64,000 bases of DNA from Acinetobacter portensis (GTDB lineage: Bacteria; Pseudomonadota; Gammaproteobacteria; Pseudomonadales; Moraxellaceae): contig NZ_CP096120.1 of NCBI RefSeq assembly GCF_023158935.1, positions 1-64,000 on the forward strand, read 5' to 3'. Shown here in pieces: positions 35,145 to 44,060 of the stretch (its first letter is position 1; the number at the start of each line of letters is the position of its first letter). The notes under the pieces were generated by a model. That model was not told where the DNA came from. It did not search any database and saw only the letters and a list, made by a program, of their open reading frames with translations. A program made the translations under genes and the position numbers.

Positions 35145-36143
35145 TTAGTGATTAGATTCAGAATTCAAAATGGCATCTTGAATTTTGATTTGTTTAGGAA
35201 TGAGCTTTTCTTTATAAAAAAGATCGGCAATTTGTTGTTGTGATTCGATATTTACAGAGGTAATAGGACGAATCGGTGATGGCTTTGATCTACGATCTAA
35301 GGCATTTTTTGCAACATCTTTCTTTAAGCCTGTGCTACTTGCATATAAGTCGACAGCTAAATCTTGGTTGTTCAAAATCCATGAGTCTGCATCGTTTAAG
35401 CTTTTTAATACTTTGTCGGTTACACCAGGATGCGCATTTACAAATGTTGGATTTGAGATGTAATACGAGTAGGTGGTTGGGAAATCTGAACCGCTAATAA
35501 AGGTTGTGACAGGACCACTCAATTCAATTGCGGAAAGAAATGGATCCCAAATTGCCCAAGCATCTACAGAGCCTTTATTAAACGCTGCACGAGCATCTGC
35601 AGGTGGTAGCCAAATTGGCTGAATGTCTTGCCATGAAAGATTTGCTTTTTGCAAAACCTTTGCTAGAAATTCATGTGCACTTGAGCCTTTTTGAAGCGCA
35701 ATCCGTTTACCTTTTAAGTCGCTTAAGCTTCTTATTGAACTATTGTTTGGTAAAACCAAACCTAAAGATTTTTCAGGATAGACTTCGTAGCCTGCATAGC
35801 TCAGATTTTTGTCGGCAGCTTGTGCAAAAATAGGTGGTGTATTGCCTACATAGCCAAAATCTACAGCGCCAACTGCTAAAGCCTCAAGCATTTGTGGTCC
35901 AGCAGGGAATTCGCGCCATTCAATTTTTGTATTTGGAAACTGTTGTTCAAATAGCTTTTGTTCGCGAGCTACTAAAAAGTTAAGTGATGATTTTTGGAAA
36001 CCAATTTGTAGTGACTTCACTTCAACATCAGTTTCTTTTTTTGTATCTGTAGACGCTTTTGATGTTGTTTCTTTTTGGCATGCACTCAGCCCCAAACTCA
36101 GTGCAGTAATACCAATAAGGGTTGTTATTTTGAGCGAGCTCAT
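35145..36143 (-). CDS. ssuA: Sulfonate-binding lipoprotein, copy 1
   Basis: Substrate-binding protein of 332 residues. The signal peptide ends in a lipobox (LGLSACQK, Cys about 22), so it is likely anchored to the outer leaflet of the inner membrane. Segments IGFQKSSLNFLVARE, EFPAGPQMLEALAVGAVDFGYVGNTPPIFAQAA and LPPADARAAFNKGSVDAWAIWDPF identify the SsuA/TauA family. It is 30 bp upstream of ssuD and 14 bp downstream of a paralogue. Confidence 0.93.
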   Translation of the reverse strand: MSSLKITTLIGITALSLGLSACQKETTSKASTDTKKETDVEVKSLQIGFQKSSLNFLVAREQKLFEQQFPNTKIEWREFPAGPQMLEALAVGAVDFGYVGNTPPIFAQAADKNLSYAGYEVYPEKSLGLVLPNNSSIRSLSDLKGKRIALQKGSSAHEFLAKVLQKANLSWQDIQPIWLPPADARAAFNKGSVDAWAIWDPFLSAIELSGPVTTFISGSDFPTTYSYYISNPTFVNAHPGVTDKVLKSLNDADSWILNNQDLAVDLYASSTGLKKDVAKNALDRRSKPSPIRPITSVNIESQQQIADLFYKEKLIPKQIKIQDAILNSESNH

Positions 36144-36157
36144 AGGTAATCCTTCTA

Positions 36158-37132
36158 TTATTTTTTGCTGCTTAGTAATGCAGCTTGAATATTGATTGTG
36201 TTTGGAATTAATTTTTGTTGATAAAAGGCATCAGCAACATACTGCTGTTCTTTGGCAACTTCAGTTGAAATAGGTTGAACACCAAAGCTCATACGACTAA
36301 TTGAGGTTTTTAAAATATCTTTACTTAGACCTGTTGGTTTTTCTAAAATTTGAGTTGCTTGATCTTGATTATTCTTCACCCAATCTGCTGCGCTATTGAG
36401 TTCTGTAATAACTGTTTCAAGTACTTCAGGATGTTGTTCGGCAAATTTGCGATCTGCTAAATAAAATTGATGATTGTTGACTAAGTTTGTGCCATCAGCC
36501 AATACGCGTGCACCAATTTGATGTTCTGCTGCTGCAAAGAATGGATCCCAAATAACCCAAGCATCTACAGCACCACGTTCGAAAGCTGCACGAGCATCGG
36601 AAGGAGGTAAATACACCACTTCAATATCACTGAGTTTTAAATTATTTTTTTCCAGAACTTTTAATAAAAGGTAATGAACATTTGAACCTTTATTTAAAGC
36701 AACTCGTTTACCTTTTAAATCTTGAATGGATTTAATTGGAGAGTCTTTAGGAATAATAAGTGCTTCAGCAGTTAGGGCAGCAGGTTGGTTAGCGATATAA
36801 ACCAAATTTGCACCAGCAGCTTGAGCAAAAATAGGAGGAGCTTCTCCAACTTCACCTAAAGCAACGCTGCCTACATTCAAACCTTCTAAAAGTTGTGGAC
36901 CTGCGGGAAATTCAACCCATTTCACATTAATATTTTTTTCTTTTAATGTTGAATCAAGTACGCCACGTTCTTTAATTACAGGAAGTAAACCGTATTTTTG
37001 GAACCCAATATTTAAAGTAACGGTTTCAGTTTTTGGTTCTTTATTACCGCAACCAGACATCATTAATGCACCAGCAACCACAGTAGAAAGAACTAAGCTT
37101 TTCGTTAAAAAAATTGTGTTGAGGTTACCCAT
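36158..37132 (-). CDS. Sulfonate-binding lipoprotein, copy 2
   Basis: A paralogue of the neighbouring SsuA, 324 residues, with the lipobox MSGCG near residue 28. It shares the blocks GFQKYGLLPVIKERG, EFPAGPQLLEGLNVGSVALGEVGEAPPIFAQAAG and DARAAFERGAVDAWVIWDPF. First gene of the operon. Two binders for one permease suggest a wider substrate range, for example taurine or different chain lengths; that is inference. Confidence 0.92.
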   Translation of the reverse strand: MGNLNTIFLTKSLVLSTVVAGALMMSGCGNKEPKTETVTLNIGFQKYGLLPVIKERGVLDSTLKEKNINVKWVEFPAGPQLLEGLNVGSVALGEVGEAPPIFAQAAGANLVYIANQPAALTAEALIIPKDSPIKSIQDLKGKRVALNKGSNVHYLLLKVLEKNNLKLSDIEVVYLPPSDARAAFERGAVDAWVIWDPFFAAAEHQIGARVLADGTNLVNNHQFYLADRKFAEQHPEVLETVITELNSAADWVKNNQDQATQILEKPTGLSKDILKTSISRMSFGVQPISTEVAKEQQYVADAFYQQKLIPNTINIQAALLSSKK

Positions 37133-37457
37133 AATGATGTTGCTCCGAGCAGAAATAATGAGGTCGTTGAATGAGCAACTAAAATAATCATTTTTCTTTT
37201 TCGGAAAAAATAACTATTCAGGAATTTCTAATGAGAAAAAAAGATAAATAAAAATAAGCAAAGCTTATTCAACACAGGAATAAATACTCCTGTAAAAATT
37301 TCACCAATAAAAGTTCATAAGTTAATGATATTTATTTTAAAAATTGATTTTTTAAATTATTTTCTAAATTTATAGATTCAGCTATTCATTTGAAAACTTA
37401 TATTTGTACGCTGTTTAAGTCATTTAGATATGAGAAATATAGATATATCGAACAATA
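37133..37457. other. Intergenic region upstream of the ssu operon
   Basis: About 325 A/T-rich bases holding the ssu promoter region on the minus strand. Visible: TTTTTCGGAAAAA (37197-37209) and the inverted repeat ACAGGA-N8-TCCTGT (37275-37294), either of which could be a regulator site (CysB/Cbl-type control is expected for such genes but no site can be assigned). No ORF is seen. Confidence 0.45.
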
Positions 37458-37483
37458 AAAAAGTCACTTTAAAGTGACTTTTT
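37458..37483 (-). terminator. argA terminator overlapping the stop codon
   Basis: The stem AAAAAGTCACTTT/AAAGTGACTTTTT includes the last codons of argA and, on the minus strand, is followed by T-rich sequence. Confidence 0.85.
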
Positions 37484-38821
37484 ACAAACAATTGAATTTC
37501 GTTGATAGTTATAAAGTGCTTGCCGAGCATTTGGTAAATCATCAACATTTGCATTTTCAAAGCCTTGCTCTAAAAACCAATGTGCTGTTCGAGTTGTTAA
37601 AATAAACAGTTGCTCAATGCCCATCGATTTTGCTTTTGCTTCTAAATAATGAAGAATTTGACTACCACGATTCGATTTTCTATAACTTGGATGAACAGCT
37701 ACACAAGCAATTTCAGCAGATTTAATTTCATTTTCGGCTGTTGGAATAGGATATAAAGCTGCACAAGCTAAAATAGTTCCATCACGTTCAATGACAGCAA
37801 ACTGTTCAATTTCATTTTCTAAGAGTTCACGTGAACGGTAAACTAAAATTCCTTCTTCTTCGAGTGGGCGCAGTAAATTAATTAAACCACCGACATCTTG
37901 AATATTTGCCATACGCACTTCTTCATAATGCGCATCTGTAATCATAGTGCCAGAACCATCACGAGTGAAAAGCTCTTCAATAAGTGCACCATCATAACTA
38001 TAAGAAAGTAGATGAACACGGTGAACACCATTTAGCGATGCAAGTTTTGCACCTTTTAAATGTAATGCACGATTTGGGCTTTCATCTTGGTATTGCTGAA
38101 TAAATTGATCAATTTGATGCGGTAAAACCTCACGTAATAATTGTCCATTTTCATTAGATAAACCATGATGCTTACCCAAAAAAATCAATTTATCTGCTTT
38201 TAAGCTAACTGCAGTTTTTGTTGCGACTTCTTCAGCTAATAAATTAAAAACTTCGCCAGTTGTCGAATAGCCTGTTGGTCCAAGTACCACAATATTTTGA
38301 TTATCTAAATGCCGATGGATAGCAGCCGTATCTAAAGTACGAACTTCACCTGTAAGTTGGTAGTCCACGCCATCTCTAATACCGTAAGGTTTTGCGGTAA
38401 CAAAATTACCTGAAACAACGTCTATGCGTGCGCCGTACATAGGGGAATTGGCTAATCCCATTGAAAGTAGAGCTTCAATCTGCAAGCGAATTGAACCAAC
38501 TGCATTCATAATTGAGTTTAAAGATTCACGCGTAGTAATACGTTTATTGTTATGGAATGGCGTTTCTATATGATTAATTTTTAAATTTTGAGAAATTTGT
38601 GGGCGTGCACCATGAACAAGTACAAGGCGAATACCTAGCGAGTGTAATAGAGCAATATCGTGAATAATATGTTGAAAATTATCGTGTTGAACTGCTTCGC
38701 CATCAAACATAATGACAAAAGTTTTATTACGATGGGCATTAATATAAGGTGCAGAATGCCGAAACCAGTGCACATATTGCAACGTCATACTATGTGAAGT
38801 TTCAGATATATTTACTGTCAT
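37469..38821 (-). CDS. argA: N-acetylglutamate synthase (amino-acid N-acetyltransferase)
   Basis: First step of arginine synthesis. Seen: an N-terminal amino-acid-kinase-like domain (FRHSAPYINAHRNKTFVIMFDGEA, LVLVHGARPQI) and a C-terminal GNAT acetyltransferase domain with AEIACVAVHPSYRKSNRGSQILHYLEAKAK. About 450 residues, as for classical ArgA. The start is uncertain: ATG at 38827, 38821 or 38785 are all in frame and none has a strong ribosome site. Its last codons lie in its terminator. Confidence 0.93.
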   Translation of the reverse strand: MTVNISETSHSMTLQYVHWFRHSAPYINAHRNKTFVIMFDGEAVQHDNFQHIIHDIALLHSLGIRLVLVHGARPQISQNLKINHIETPFHNNKRITTRESLNSIMNAVGSIRLQIEALLSMGLANSPMYGARIDVVSGNFVTAKPYGIRDGVDYQLTGEVRTLDTAAIHRHLDNQNIVVLGPTGYSTTGEVFNLLAEEVATKTAVSLKADKLIFLGKHHGLSNENGQLLREVLPHQIDQFIQQYQDESPNRALHLKGAKLASLNGVHRVHLLSYSYDGALIEELFTRDGSGTMITDAHYEEVRMANIQDVGGLINLLRPLEEEGILVYRSRELLENEIEQFAVIERDGTILACAALYPIPTAENEIKSAEIACVAVHPSYRKSNRGSQILHYLEAKAKSMGIEQLFILTTRTAHWFLEQGFENANVDDLPNARQALYNYQRNSIVCKKSL

Positions 38822-38900
38822 GCCCATCTCAATTGATTTGAATAATTAGAGTATCTTCGATTTTTATATAAATTAAAATATATAAGCACAATTTAAAAAA

Positions 38901-38924
38901 CCATCGGAGATAAATCTTCGATGG
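38901..38924 (-). terminator. Terminator of the first RcnB-like gene
   Basis: The stem CCATCG/CGATGG, extended by weaker pairs, is followed on the minus strand by six T. Confidence 0.85.
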
Positions 38925-38955
38925 TCAGAAAATATTGAGACTTTTCAGCGGTAAA

Positions 38956-39384
38956 TTAGCGGACAATGTCTAAAATTTTATAGCGATGATCGACTAAAAC
39001 GTAGTCACTATTAATTTTGTACCATTGTTCAGATGGACCCACGTTGTAAATACGTGGAGAATCATTACTTTTAACTTTAAAACGGTCTGTTCTGAGTGGC
39101 TCTGGAATTTTATCGCCTTTTTTCCAATCCCAAGATGGTCTTGGTATCGTTGTGTCAATTCTTTGATCACGGTTGGTATCATAGTAATAGCGACCGTTTT
39201 GTTGTTGCGGTTGACCGTAAACAGGGGGGCTGTAGTATTGCCCACTGTTATTATAATTTTGATTATCTCTTATTTCGCTATAAAGACCCGTCTGATCATC
39301 ATAAATAAACTTTTTTGCAAGTGAATATTGAGCTGTAATTAAAGCCGTTAAAGATAAAGTGGATATTGTAAAAAATTTCTTCAT
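38956..39384 (-). CDS. RcnB-like secreted protein, paralogue 1
   Basis: 142 residues with a signal peptide (MKKFFTISTLSLTALITAQYSLA). The middle is rich in Asn, Gln and Tyr (low complexity, about 30-70). The C-terminal block WDWKKGDKIPEPL, RFKV, EQWYKINSDYVLVDHRYKILDIV matches two downstream paralogues and the RcnB pattern (periplasmic Ni/Co homeostasis in E. coli), although no metal role is shown here. AGAGGAC precedes the ATG. It has its own terminator. Confidence 0.75.
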   Translation of the reverse strand: MKKFFTISTLSLTALITAQYSLAKKFIYDDQTGLYSEIRDNQNYNNSGQYYSPPVYGQPQQQNGRYYYDTNRDQRIDTTIPRPSWDWKKGDKIPEPLRTDRFKVKSNDSPRIYNVGPSEQWYKINSDYVLVDHRYKILDIVR

Positions 39385-39565
39385 ATTTATTGTCCTCTAT
39401 TTTATATGGTTATTTTATGCACTGCTGAAATGGAGGAATATTAGAAAAATGTAAATAATTTAATATTTTTTAAGTATTTTGTGATTTATTTATTATTTTA
39501 ATATTTCGACATTTTTTAAATAAATTGACCATTCATTGAACAATTATTTTATTTGGGGTACTAAA

Positions 39566-39587
39566 AAGCCTGATATAAATCAGGCTT
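39566..39587 (-). terminator. Terminator of the second RcnB-like gene
   Basis: The stem AAGCCTGAT/ATCAGGCTT with loop ATAA runs into T on the minus strand. Confidence 0.88.
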
Positions 39588-39611
39588 CTATAACTTGGTA
39601 ATATGCTTTTA

Positions 39612-39986
39612 TTAACTAATTCGTAAAATTTTATCAGTTTTAGTATTTACCAATACATAATCGCCATTCACTTTATACCAAGCTTGATTACGGCTTGGTT
39701 TTTTTAGATGTTTTGCTTCGCGGTAATCTACTTTATAACGTGAAGAATCATATTGACGTGGTAATGGTTGACCTACACGCCAATCACGACTTGGATTTAC
39801 TTTATAAGAGTTATAGCGCTTATCATTATTCCAATGTTGCTTACTAGGATGTTTGTCATTTGAGTTCCAATGTGCAGGCGCATGCGATGGATGGTTAAAA
39901 CGAGCATCGTGGTGCGGTGCAGCCATAGCAGATGTTGCAATAAGAGCACTTAACGAGAGGGCAATTGTTGTTAACACTTTTTTCAT
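39612..39986 (-). CDS. RcnB-like secreted protein, paralogue 2
   Basis: 124 residues from the ATG at 39986. Signal peptide MKKVLTTIALSLSALIATSAMA ends in AMA-A. A His/Asn-rich middle (HHDARFNHPSHAPAHWNSND) could bind metal. The C-terminal block DWRVGQPLP, YKV, QAWYKVNGDYVLVNTKTDKILRI matches the other two copies. Separate terminators show that the three copies are individual transcription units. Confidence 0.78.
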   Translation of the reverse strand: MKKVLTTIALSLSALIATSAMAAPHHDARFNHPSHAPAHWNSNDKHPSKQHWNNDKRYNSYKVNPSRDWRVGQPLPRQYDSSRYKVDYREAKHLKKPSRNQAWYKVNGDYVLVNTKTDKILRIS

Positions 39987-40126
39987 TTGTTTTACCACTA
40001 TTCTATTTGAATGTTTTCCGATAACTTTAAATTAGCGAATAACTAGCGATAAATAATGAGAGGAATATAGTGGAATTGTGAAATAAATGAAGAAATTAAG
40101 TATTTTAAAAATACAGGCATAAAAAA

Positions 40127-40145
40127 GCCCAAACAAAAGTTGGGC
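40127..40145 (-). terminator. Terminator of the third RcnB-like gene
   Basis: The stem GCCCAA/TTGGGC with a 7-nt loop is followed on the minus strand by six T. Confidence 0.88.
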
Positions 40146-40162
40146 GATATAGGTAATTAAAA

Positions 40163-40555
40163 TTAATTAGCGATACGAATAATGGTATTGCTGTCTGTGT
40201 TTACTAAAATATAGTTATTGTTCACTTTGTACCATTGTTCATTTCGTGAAGCTTTTGGAAGGCTTGAATCTTTTGAATCTACTTTATAACTGTTTCCTCG
40301 GTAATGCTGAGGCATGACATAACCTTCTTGCCATTTTAATTGCTGTAAACGTTGTACGCCTCTTTCTTCGCGCATACGACGTTTTTCAAAGCGTTCGTCA
40401 CTATTTTCTTCACGGTATTCACGATGTTTTCTACTTTGTTCATGGCGAGGCTTATCAAAGCCTCGATCATCATCATGATGAGGTGCAGCAGCAGTGAGAC
40501 TGCTTGCCATCAAAGCACTTAAAGAAATTGCGAGTATAGACAATATCTTTTTCAT
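40163..40555 (-). CDS. RcnB-like secreted protein, paralogue 3
   Basis: 130 residues from the ATG at 40555, preceded by AAGAGG. Signal peptide MKKILSILAISLSALMASSLTAAA. A strongly charged Arg/Glu/His region (about 30-70) follows, then the shared C-terminal block WQEGYVMPQHY, YKVD, EQWYKVNNNYILVNTDSNTIIRI. Same family as the two copies downstream. Confidence 0.78.
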   Translation of the reverse strand: MKKILSILAISLSALMASSLTAAAPHHDDDRGFDKPRHEQSRKHREYREENSDERFEKRRMREERGVQRLQQLKWQEGYVMPQHYRGNSYKVDSKDSSLPKASRNEQWYKVNNNYILVNTDSNTIIRIAN

Positions 40556-40754
40556 GTTTAACCCTCTTAATATTATTTTCACTATGAGATTACTCTACTG
40601 AAAAATTGCAGAGAAACTGTGAAGAAAGAATAACTTTTTATTTTAAAGCCATAAATATATTAAGGTATTATGCTGTATTTTAGGAAAATTATAAAATTTG
40701 AATTACATATAAGAACAAATAAGAAAATAGACGTTGAGCTTATTTTTTATAATG

Positions 40755-40781
40755 AAAATAGCCCTAAATAGGACTATTTTT
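40755..40781 (-). terminator. Terminator of the 51-residue gene
   Basis: An imperfect stem AAAATAG/CTATTTT with internal CCTA/TAGG pairs lies just beyond the small gene's stop on the minus strand. Confidence 0.7.
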
Positions 40782-40790
40782 GAGGCAAGA

Positions 40791-40946
40791 TTAATTCCAA
40801 TGTTCGACTAAATTTTGTAATGAATTTACAGCTTCAACAACATCTTTAGCTTGGTGAACATCATCTAATGCTGTAATTAAATCTGTAGAAAGTTGTAGAT
40901 TTTCAATTGAGCGAATCATTTCAACTTTATGTTTTAAATCGGTCAT
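40791..40946 (-). CDS. Small hypothetical protein (51 residues)
   Basis: A short ORF, MTDLKHKVEMIRSIENLQLS to QNLVEHWN, with a perfect AAGGAG 5 bp before the ATG and a terminator just after the stop, so very likely a real gene. It is predicted nearly all helical, soluble and acidic. I do not recognise the family. Confidence 0.75.
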   Translation of the reverse strand: MTDLKHKVEMIRSIENLQLSTDLITALDDVHQAKDVVEAVNSLQNLVEHWN

Positions 40947-41066
40947 TGATAGCTCCTTATCTGCTGTTTTGCTTGCAAGGTATTATAAGGAATGGAGTTT
41001 AATCATAAAAACCGAATAATATTATTGTGATGATAAGGAAAACCGATTTATATTTTTTGTTCGCAT

Positions 41067-41093
41067 AAAAAAGGCAGTTCGAGCTGCCTTTTT
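41067..41093 (-). terminator. Terminator of the 139-residue gene
   Basis: The stem AAGGCAG/CTGCCTT with A- and T-runs on both sides follows the gene's stop on the minus strand. Confidence 0.88.
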
Positions 41094-41117
41094 AAATATT
41101 AAATTTATTCAACTTTG

Positions 41118-41537
41118 TTAGTATGCGTATTTCATATCTGTGTAGTCTGTTAAAGATTTTTGAACATGCGCATTAATGAATTCGCGTACATCTTCAGGGC
41201 TTAAAGGCTCGCCTTGTTTGGTAATTACATGCTCAAACGGTGCTTGTTCTGGCGCAACAATTTTGTATACGAAGTTGGTGATAACACTGTATTTATCATC
41301 TTCTTTTAAAATACTAGTCACGTAATGATAAGAATGTTCAAAGTTTAAATCTGTATGTGAAAATACGAACTGATCGAACAGCTTTATATTTTTACCATTT
41401 TCTAGGGCTTGAAGTTCACTCATGATGGTTGCTTCAAATTTCATGCCGTATTTTTCAGAAATAGGTTGGCCATCTACAAGTAAAGATACCATTCCATCTT
41501 CAAGGTGAGTAACGCCAATATTGCTAAAGTCAGACAT
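41118..41537 (-). CDS. Conserved-looking hypothetical protein
   Basis: 139 residues, acidic, with no signal peptide or membrane segment. It contains NIGVTHLEDGMVSLLVDGQPISEKYG at the N-terminus and YKIVAPEQAPFEHVITKQGEPLSPEDV later. I do not recognise the family. It is a single-gene unit with its own terminator, between the small gene and yciK. Confidence 0.7.
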   Translation of the reverse strand: MSDFSNIGVTHLEDGMVSLLVDGQPISEKYGMKFEATIMSELQALENGKNIKLFDQFVFSHTDLNFEHSYHYVTSILKEDDKYSVITNFVYKIVAPEQAPFEHVITKQGEPLSPEDVREFINAHVQKSLTDYTDMKYAY

Positions 41538-41668
41538 GTGAAATTCTCAGAATGTTTAAGTGATATGTGTTTAGTATGAGTAAATTAGCGCTAAAAACAA
41601 TGCTAGAAAAAACAGCTGTATAAATATTATTCAATTTTAAAATGAGTGCTTATTTTGATGATAAAAAA

Positions 41669-41684
41669 GGGGGCATAAGCCCCC
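41669..41684 (-). terminator. yciK terminator
   Basis: The stem GGGGGC/GCCCCC with loop ATAA is followed by six T on the minus strand. Confidence 0.92.
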
Positions 41685-41700
41685 TAAGTATTTAAAGACA

Positions 41701-42447
41701 TTAGTCTTGGGCATCAATACTTTGACCATTCAATGCAAGACTGTCATCACCCATTAAATATAAGTATGCAGGCATAATCATTTCTGGTGTTGCGAGTGTT
41801 TTCGGATCTTCATCTGGAAATGCTTTTGCGCGCATTGCGGTGCGTGTCGCACCAGGGTTTATACAGTTAAAACGTAAATTTTGATGGGTATTTTCTTTAG
41901 CAAATAGTTCGCTCACGGCTTCAATTGCAATTTTTGAAACAGAATAAGCACCCCAACGTTCACGAGTTTCTCGCCCTACACCTGAACTTGCAAAGACAAC
42001 AGATGCGCTTTCAGATTTCTTTAAAAGAGGAAGGAGTTCTTGAGTGAGTACAAAAGGTGCACGTAAATTTACAGCCATAACGTCATCCCAAACATCGATA
42101 GGATAATTTTCTAGTTCTGTACGTTCACCTAAAATACCTGCGTTATGCAAAATACCATCTAAACGACCAAATTGCTTTTCTAAGGTATCGACTAAAAGTT
42201 CATAATCACGAGAAGATGCACTTGATAGTTGTAGAGGTAAAATGGCAGGTTGCGGTGCACCTAAACTTTCAATTTCATCATAAATGACTTCAAGTTTATT
42301 TAAGGTTCGACCATGTAAAACAACAGTTGCACCGTGTAGGGCATAGCTAAGTGCTGCTGCACGACCAATTCCATCACCTGCGCCTGTTACTAAAATAATG
42401 CGATCTTTTAATAAGTCGGGGCGAGGCTTATATTCTGAATATTTCAT
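41701..42447 (-). CDS. yciK: YciK-type short-chain dehydrogenase
   Basis: 248-residue SDR oxidoreductase. Seen: cofactor loop TGAGDGIGRAAA (about 20-31), NAG motif LHNAGILGER, catalytic Tyr-Lys in WGAYSVSKIA, and the Ser in FASSGVG. The start MKYSEYKPRPDLLKDRIILVTGAG is typical of YciK. Substrate unknown. The order ubiG-mupP-yciK is the same as in Pseudomonas, so the three are probably one operon. Confidence 0.9.
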   Translation of the reverse strand: MKYSEYKPRPDLLKDRIILVTGAGDGIGRAAALSYALHGATVVLHGRTLNKLEVIYDEIESLGAPQPAILPLQLSSASSRDYELLVDTLEKQFGRLDGILHNAGILGERTELENYPIDVWDDVMAVNLRAPFVLTQELLPLLKKSESASVVFASSGVGRETRERWGAYSVSKIAIEAVSELFAKENTHQNLRFNCINPGATRTAMRAKAFPDEDPKTLATPEMIMPAYLYLMGDDSLALNGQSIDAQD

Positions 42448-42488
42448 AGTCGAACCTCCTCGTTTTATATCATTATGAATTGAATTTT

Positions 42489-43166
42489 TTATTGCGGCTT
42501 GATCACCATTTTAAGAATGACTTGATGTAATTCATCCACATTGTTCACTATACAATCTGCACGCCATGCTGTTAAGTCATCTTTGTGTTCGATTGGTAAA
42601 TAACCATATGCAGCCAAAATGGTGTACATATTGGCGTTACGACCTGCATCAATATCTCTTGGATGATCGCCCACATAAATACAGTCTTCGGCATTTATGT
42701 TGATTTGTTTTGCGGCAAGATACATTGGCTCAGGATCGGGCTTGGTATTGGTCACATCTTCAGGACAAACCAAAACAGAACAACGTGCAGTTAAATTAAG
42801 TGCTTTAAGCAACTCTTCACTTAACCAACGTGGCTTATTGGTCACAATTCCCCATGGAATATGATGACTTTCAAGTTCTTTTAATAAAGGGTACATGCCT
42901 TCGAAAAGGTCTGTATCTACGGCAATATCAGCACCGTAAATATCTAAAAAACGTTGACGGTGTGCAAAAAAAATAGGATCTGTCACTTCTAATTCAGGAT
43001 AGACCAATTTCACCATTGCACGCGCGCCCTCAGACACTTGCGTACGAATTAAATCGGCAGAAACAACCGTTTTTCCTTCTTCACGGCACATATCTTGAAT
43101 AATGCGAATAAAATCTGCTGCAGTATCAATTAAAGTACCATCTAAATCAAATAATACCGCTTTCAT
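42489..43166 (-). CDS. mupP: HAD phosphatase, probable MurNAc-6-phosphate phosphatase MupP
   Basis: 225 residues, HAD superfamily. Motif I FDLDGTLIDT at the N-terminus, motif III VTNKPRW, motif IV VGDHPRDIDAG. Phosphoglycolate phosphatase (Gph) is the sequence-alike alternative, but the position between ubiG and yciK is that of Pseudomonas MupP, which dephosphorylates MurNAc-6-P in the AnmK-AmgK-MurU recycling route. anmK is also in this window. Its ATG overlaps the ubiG stop (TAATG). Confidence 0.8.
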   Translation of the reverse strand: MKAVLFDLDGTLIDTAADFIRIIQDMCREEGKTVVSADLIRTQVSEGARAMVKLVYPELEVTDPIFFAHRQRFLDIYGADIAVDTDLFEGMYPLLKELESHHIPWGIVTNKPRWLSEELLKALNLTARCSVLVCPEDVTNTKPDPEPMYLAAKQININAEDCIYVGDHPRDIDAGRNANMYTILAAYGYLPIEHKDDLTAWRADCIVNNVDELHQVILKMVIKPQ

Positions 43167-43879
43167 TATGCTTCTTCTTTTTGCGTATAAACCATGTAGT
43201 TCACATCGACATTTGGTGCTAACCAATAGCGTTTTGTGATTGGGTTATAGTGTAAACCTGTCATATCTTTCAGTTTTAAATTAGCAGCGCGAATGTCGTG
43301 TGCTAACTCTGAGGGCTTAATGAATTTGCTGTAGTCGTGTGTGCCTTTTGCCAACATACGAAGTACGTATTCTGCGCCAATAATGGCAAATAAGTAGGCT
43401 TTAGGGTTACGGTTGATGGTCGAGAAAAACACGTGACCACCTGGTTTTACAAGTTTTTGGCAAGCAAGAATAATTGAAGCAGTATCTGGAACGTGCTCAA
43501 GCATTTCCATGCAAGTTACCACATCATATTGTCCCGCTTGTTCATCTGCCAACTGCTCAACAGGAATTTGGCGATATTCAATATTTTTAACGCCTTCTTG
43601 TTCTGCGTGAAGTCGCGCTACATTTAAAGGTGCAGCACCCATGTCTATGCCTAAAACATTTGCACCACGACGCGCCATGCTTTCTGCCAGAATACCGCCA
43701 CCGCATCCAACATCAAGTACTTTTTTACCTGAAATGCCACCTGAATGTTCATCAATCCAGTTTAAACGTAGTGGATTAATCATGTGCAAAGGGCGGAATT
43801 CAGAATGCTGATCCCACCAAATGGCTGCGAATGCTTCAAATTTGGCAATTTCTTGTGGATCAACATTTAGTTGCGACAT
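43166..43879 (-). CDS. ubiG: Ubiquinone biosynthesis O-methyltransferase UbiG
   Basis: Carries out both O-methylations of ubiquinone synthesis. 237 residues from the ATG at 43879, chosen for GAGGTG upstream. Seen: [23 protein letters not shown], the SAM-binding motif [28 protein letters not shown], and [17 protein letters not shown]. First gene of ubiG-mupP-yciK. Confidence 0.95.
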   Translation of the reverse strand: MSQLNVDPQEIAKFEAFAAIWWDQHSEFRPLHMINPLRLNWIDEHSGGISGKKVLDVGCGGGILAESMARRGANVLGIDMGAAPLNVARLHAEQEGVKNIEYRQIPVEQLADEQAGQYDVVTCMEMLEHVPDTASIILACQKLVKPGGHVFFSTINRNPKAYLFAIIGAEYVLRMLAKGTHDYSKFIKPSELAHDIRAANLKLKDMTGLHYNPITKRYWLAPNVDVNYMVYTQKEEA

Positions 43880-44060
43880 CGGGTTCACCTCAATCAAGTC
43901 GTTATAATTCAAAAAACTTAGTATCTTCTTAGTGTAGCGGTTATTAAAAAAAAAGCGATAAAAGCCTTAAAAAAGTTCACAGAATGAAAACGAAAAAGGC
44001 TAAATTGATTTATAGTATTTCAATAAGCTAATCATAATATTTTTGAGGCAAATAAACGCA

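Noticed and set aside
37826..37841. Palindrome GTTCACGTGAAC in argA
   Set aside because: The arms are one base short of the parS spacing, so ParB would not be expected to fit.
40670..40771. 33-codon plus-strand ORF starting MLYFRKII
   Set aside because: Weak ribosome site, low-complexity A/T-rich codons, and it overlaps the terminator of the minus-strand small gene.
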